Below are positions 5,968 through 8,151 of a stretch of 8,151 nt of DNA, piece by piece. Position numbers and translations under genes: made by a program. Origin of the DNA: Microcaldota archaeon (lineage in GTDB: Archaea; Micrarchaeota; Micrarchaeia; Micrarchaeales; Micrarchaeaceae); the NCBI GenBank assembly GCA_021851535.1, contig JAJZDT010000116.1:1-8151 (forward strand). The letters run 5' to 3'. The notes beneath the pieces were generated by a model. That model made no database searches and was not told the origin of the DNA. It worked only from the letters and a program-made list of their open reading frames with translations. How positions within the stretch are numbered: position 1 is the first letter of the stretch; every line of letters starts with the position of its first letter.

Positions 5968-6073
5968 AATCAGCTTTGCTACTTGTACTCTTTTTCGATT
6001 TATTTAGTATATCATAAAATTTTTTTTGTTTGTTACAATTTGTTTTTTTATTGAAAATATTTTTCATGATATT
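5968..6073. other. Intergenic gap, comEC / cydA-like
   Basis: A 106-base, extremely AT-rich gap holds the putative promoter of the cyd-like operon. There is no Shine-Dalgarno sequence close to the cydA-like ATG and no GC-rich terminator behind comEC. Read-through from comEC is therefore possible. Confidence 0.5.
6006..6014 (-). promoter_or_regulatory. Extended -10 promoter candidate for the cydA-like operon
   Basis: On the minus strand TGATATACT is a TGn extended -10 followed by TATACT (consensus TATAAT), about 38 bases before the cydA-like ATG. The nearest -35-like hexamer, TTGTAA at 6038-6033, is 21 bases away and too far for standard spacing. The extended -10 would have to compensate. Confidence 0.4.
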
Positions 6074-8095
6074 TTAGAGTATATTTTTATCTAGTTTTAT
6101 TAGTGTCATTTTTTGCATTTGTTGAGCATATGGAATGATATAATCTTTTGTATTTATTGAACAAGTGCCTTTTAGTTCTTGAAAGATTAACCCAATTTTG
6201 CCAAGTACAACAATTTTGCCGCATTTTTCTTTTCTAAAATATAAAACATCGTTTTTATATGAAATGTTTTTGCCTGGCATGCATTTGCGTGCGTAAGCTT
6301 GTTCCCAGATATTTGTAATGAAATTGCATTTTGGATACGCGATAATTTTGTCTTCAAGTATTAATCCAATTGCATAAGGATGTACTAATAAAATAGGAGG
6401 CTTTAGTCTGGTTGTTATGCTCAAAATTAGTGCGCCAGCGCCAAAAATAAGTGCAACATAGCGTATTATTCCATTTAAACAAGCAAAAAGTGCAATTGAG
6501 AGAGTGAAAAATAAACATCCAAAACTTGCAATGGGATCTATGTGAATATTCATTCCAAGCGGAGCAAAAAATGATGCAAGATTGATAAATATTTGAAAAC
6601 ATTTATCAAGCAGTTGCATCAAGAAATGTTCTATCCAAACCAAAATAAAATTGGCTGAAGTTGTTGTGGTTCCAAATGAGAAAATGCTTGCAAGAAAGCT
6701 GATTGGCGTTATAATGAGCGTTACAAAAGGAATTGCGATAATATTAGCAAGGAAAGGTTGCATACTAGTTGTATGAAATTGATATATAGAAATTGGCAGA
6801 ATGATAGATGATGCAAAAAATGTGCTATAAAGAGATTTGATTAAAATGTTTAGAAATTTTTTTATTCCAGAAATAATATAAAGTAAAATTCTATTGTTGC
6901 TTGAGCTTTTGAATAAAGAAATCATTTTTGCAAGCGATAAATTAGGTGCGCAACATAAGCCTAAAACTGCTCCAAATGATAATTCGAATCCTATGTTATA
7001 TATAGCTGTGGGATTGATGAATAAGATACAAGCTGCAGACCACATTAGCACTTCTTTATTGCGATTTCTGCCAAAATAAAGCGCTATAATCGAGAAGCTT
7101 GCCATTAGAAGTGAGCGCAATAGTGGGTATTCAAATCCTACTAGATAACAATATATTCCTGTTACAAAAAGTGCTCCAATTTTTCCGATTATATCAAGCG
7201 GAATTATGTAAGCGAGTTTATAAAATAACATTCCAATTAGCAATCGAATTATGAAGTAAAAAATAAGACCCAGAATTGCGATATTCAAAACCGATACTCC
7301 AAGTAAATGTGCAATTCCAGCTTCTTGGAATTTTGTACGTATTGATTGGTCAATTGCGAATGTATCGCCTAATAAAATTGCTTTTGCTAATTGCGTTGAT
7401 TGTTTGGATAAATTGTTTTCGTAACGAGAGCGCAGATGTGATTTGAAATTAGATTTTATATGCGATTGTTCTATATAAAATTCATCGATTAGGCCAGACG
7501 GCAATTTGATATGAGTTGTTTCTGCAATTGGATCTGGCGTTGGTAATAAAAATCGTCCGATTGCATGTATTTTTGCTCCTGGTAGTAGTTTTGGGGCAAT
7601 GATTTTAAATTTCTGAAAGTCAAAATTTTGTTTTTTACTATTGCATTTACGTGCCTTATTCTTAGTATCTTCGTCATCTTGTTTTTCAATTTTTGCAATG
7701 CGCATTTGTGCAGTTTTTGGAAATATCGGAGAATGATCTATATTGTAGGTTAGTTCTTTATTTGGAGTTTCATATTTGAAATTTTCTAATTCAACATATA
7801 TTCCATGTTCTTTAATTTTCATGTCTATAACTTGCGCGCTAAAGCTTGTGCGTTTATATGTATAAAAATCTGTATTATTTTCAACATAATGTCCTCTGAT
7901 CATTCCAAGTATTGCAAAAAGACAAAGCTTGCTTATTATACCGTTGCCAAAATTGTTGCTAATTGATGCGAACAAAATTGATCCACCAGTTGCAAGCAAT
8001 ATCGTATGCCAACTTAGATGAGTATATACAAAACCTATTAAAACCAATGGAGCTAATAGTTGTAAACGAAATATATTAAACATATTAAACAGCAA
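6074..8095 (-). CDS. comEC: ComEC/Rec2-family DNA internalisation channel protein
   Basis: ComEC forms the inner-membrane channel that passes single-stranded DNA into the cytoplasm during natural transformation. This 673-residue product has N-terminal membrane helices (about 10-65), a soluble DUF4131-like region (about 75-210), and the Competence domain. That domain starts at AKAILLGD (237-244) and continues through FQEAGIAHLLGVS (256-268), GFEYPLLRSLLMA (320-332), GRNRNKE (342-348) and IGFELSFGAVLGL (368-380), with more helices to about 590. A short soluble C-terminal part follows and there is no metallo-beta-lactamase domain. The signature HLLAVSGLH reads HLLGVSVLN (263-271). A charged insert (137-160) breaks the soluble region. 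Translation could start at TTG 8095, preceded by AGAAG, or at the ATG 12 bases later (8083, 669 residues). Whether it still imports DNA is uncertain. Confidence 0.85.
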   Translation of the reverse strand: MLFNMFNIFRLQLLAPLVLIGFVYTHLSWHTILLATGGSILFASISNNFGNGIISKLCLFAILGMIRGHYVENNTDFYTYKRTSFSAQVIDMKIKEHGIYVELENFKYETPNKELTYNIDHSPIFPKTAQMRIAKIEKQDDEDTKNKARKCNSKKQNFDFQKFKIIAPKLLPGAKIHAIGRFLLPTPDPIAETTHIKLPSGLIDEFYIEQSHIKSNFKSHLRSRYENNLSKQSTQLAKAILLGDTFAIDQSIRTKFQEAGIAHLLGVSVLNIAILGLIFYFIIRLLIGMLFYKLAYIIPLDIIGKIGALFVTGIYCYLVGFEYPLLRSLLMASFSIIALYFGRNRNKEVLMWSAACILFINPTAIYNIGFELSFGAVLGLCCAPNLSLAKMISLFKSSSNNRILLYIISGIKKFLNILIKSLYSTFFASSIILPISIYQFHTTSMQPFLANIIAIPFVTLIITPISFLASIFSFGTTTTSANFILVWIEHFLMQLLDKCFQIFINLASFFAPLGMNIHIDPIASFGCLFFTLSIALFACLNGIIRYVALIFGAGALILSITTRLKPPILLVHPYAIGLILEDKIIAYPKCNFITNIWEQAYARKCMPGKNISYKNDVLYFRKEKCGKIVVLGKIGLIFQELKGTCSINTKDYIIPYAQQMQKMTLIKLDKNIL

Positions 8096-8151
8096 TTTCT
8101 TCTGTTAGTTTATATTATTTTGGCTAGTTCTTAATAGTGATAATAGGTGGT
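8096..8151. other. Region upstream of comEC, window edge
   Basis: These 56 bases hold no gene. On the minus strand TAATAT at 8117-8112 could be a -10 box for comEC, but no good -35 hexamer is visible at the expected distance before the window ends. Confidence 0.25.

Noticed and set aside
6354..6602. Minus-strand frame of 82 codons within comEC
   Set aside because: It is an out-of-frame shadow of comEC, with low-complexity Cys/Ser/Trp-rich content and no start signal.

Overview
This is an AT-rich stretch of a bacterial chromosome with short intergenic gaps and tightly overlapping genes. The HisRS carries the GESSDV variant seen in rickettsial-type enzymes, and the ComEC homologue has no metallo-beta-lactamase domain. 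Together with the strong divergence of almost every protein, this suggests a fast-evolving, probably host-associated alphaproteobacterium (Rickettsiales- or Holosporales-like). That placement is inference; nothing here fixes the taxon.

Layout, left to right. A tRNA-Asp(GUC) gene with encoded CCA lies behind a perfect TATAAT box. About 600 bases without a convincing gene follow, the first half occupied by about four degenerate direct repeats of 71-83 bases. On the plus strand come a short gatC (amidotransferase subunit C) and hisS (histidyl-tRNA synthetase), so the left side is a translation block. A gap of about 210 bases separates hisS from convergent minus-strand genes. In their own direction of transcription these are a comEC/rec2-like DNA-uptake channel gene, then a four-gene unit: cydA-like, cydB-like, a ribulose-phosphate 3-epimerase-like gene and a yraN-family nuclease-fold gene. 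The four genes overlap by ATGA junctions or are 2 bases apart, so they are very probably co-transcribed and translationally coupled.

The most remarkable content is the cytochrome bd-like pair. Both subunits align almost without gaps to CydA and CydB over most of their length and are intact. Yet in the CydA homologue the three axial haem ligands (E. coli H19, H186, M393) are N19, K176 and N335. E99 and the quinol-site residues K252/E257 are also replaced. In CydB the proton-channel residue D58 is Leu. The scaffold (TNWS, E107, E445, R448, PW of GRQPW, CydB D29, CydB PFxxPSS) is kept. This looks like a haem-deficient bd-family membrane complex with a changed, unknown role, or an oxidase losing function while its frames remain open. 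The neighbouring epimerase has also lost the family's FVPN loop, and ComEC has lost the SGLH signature.
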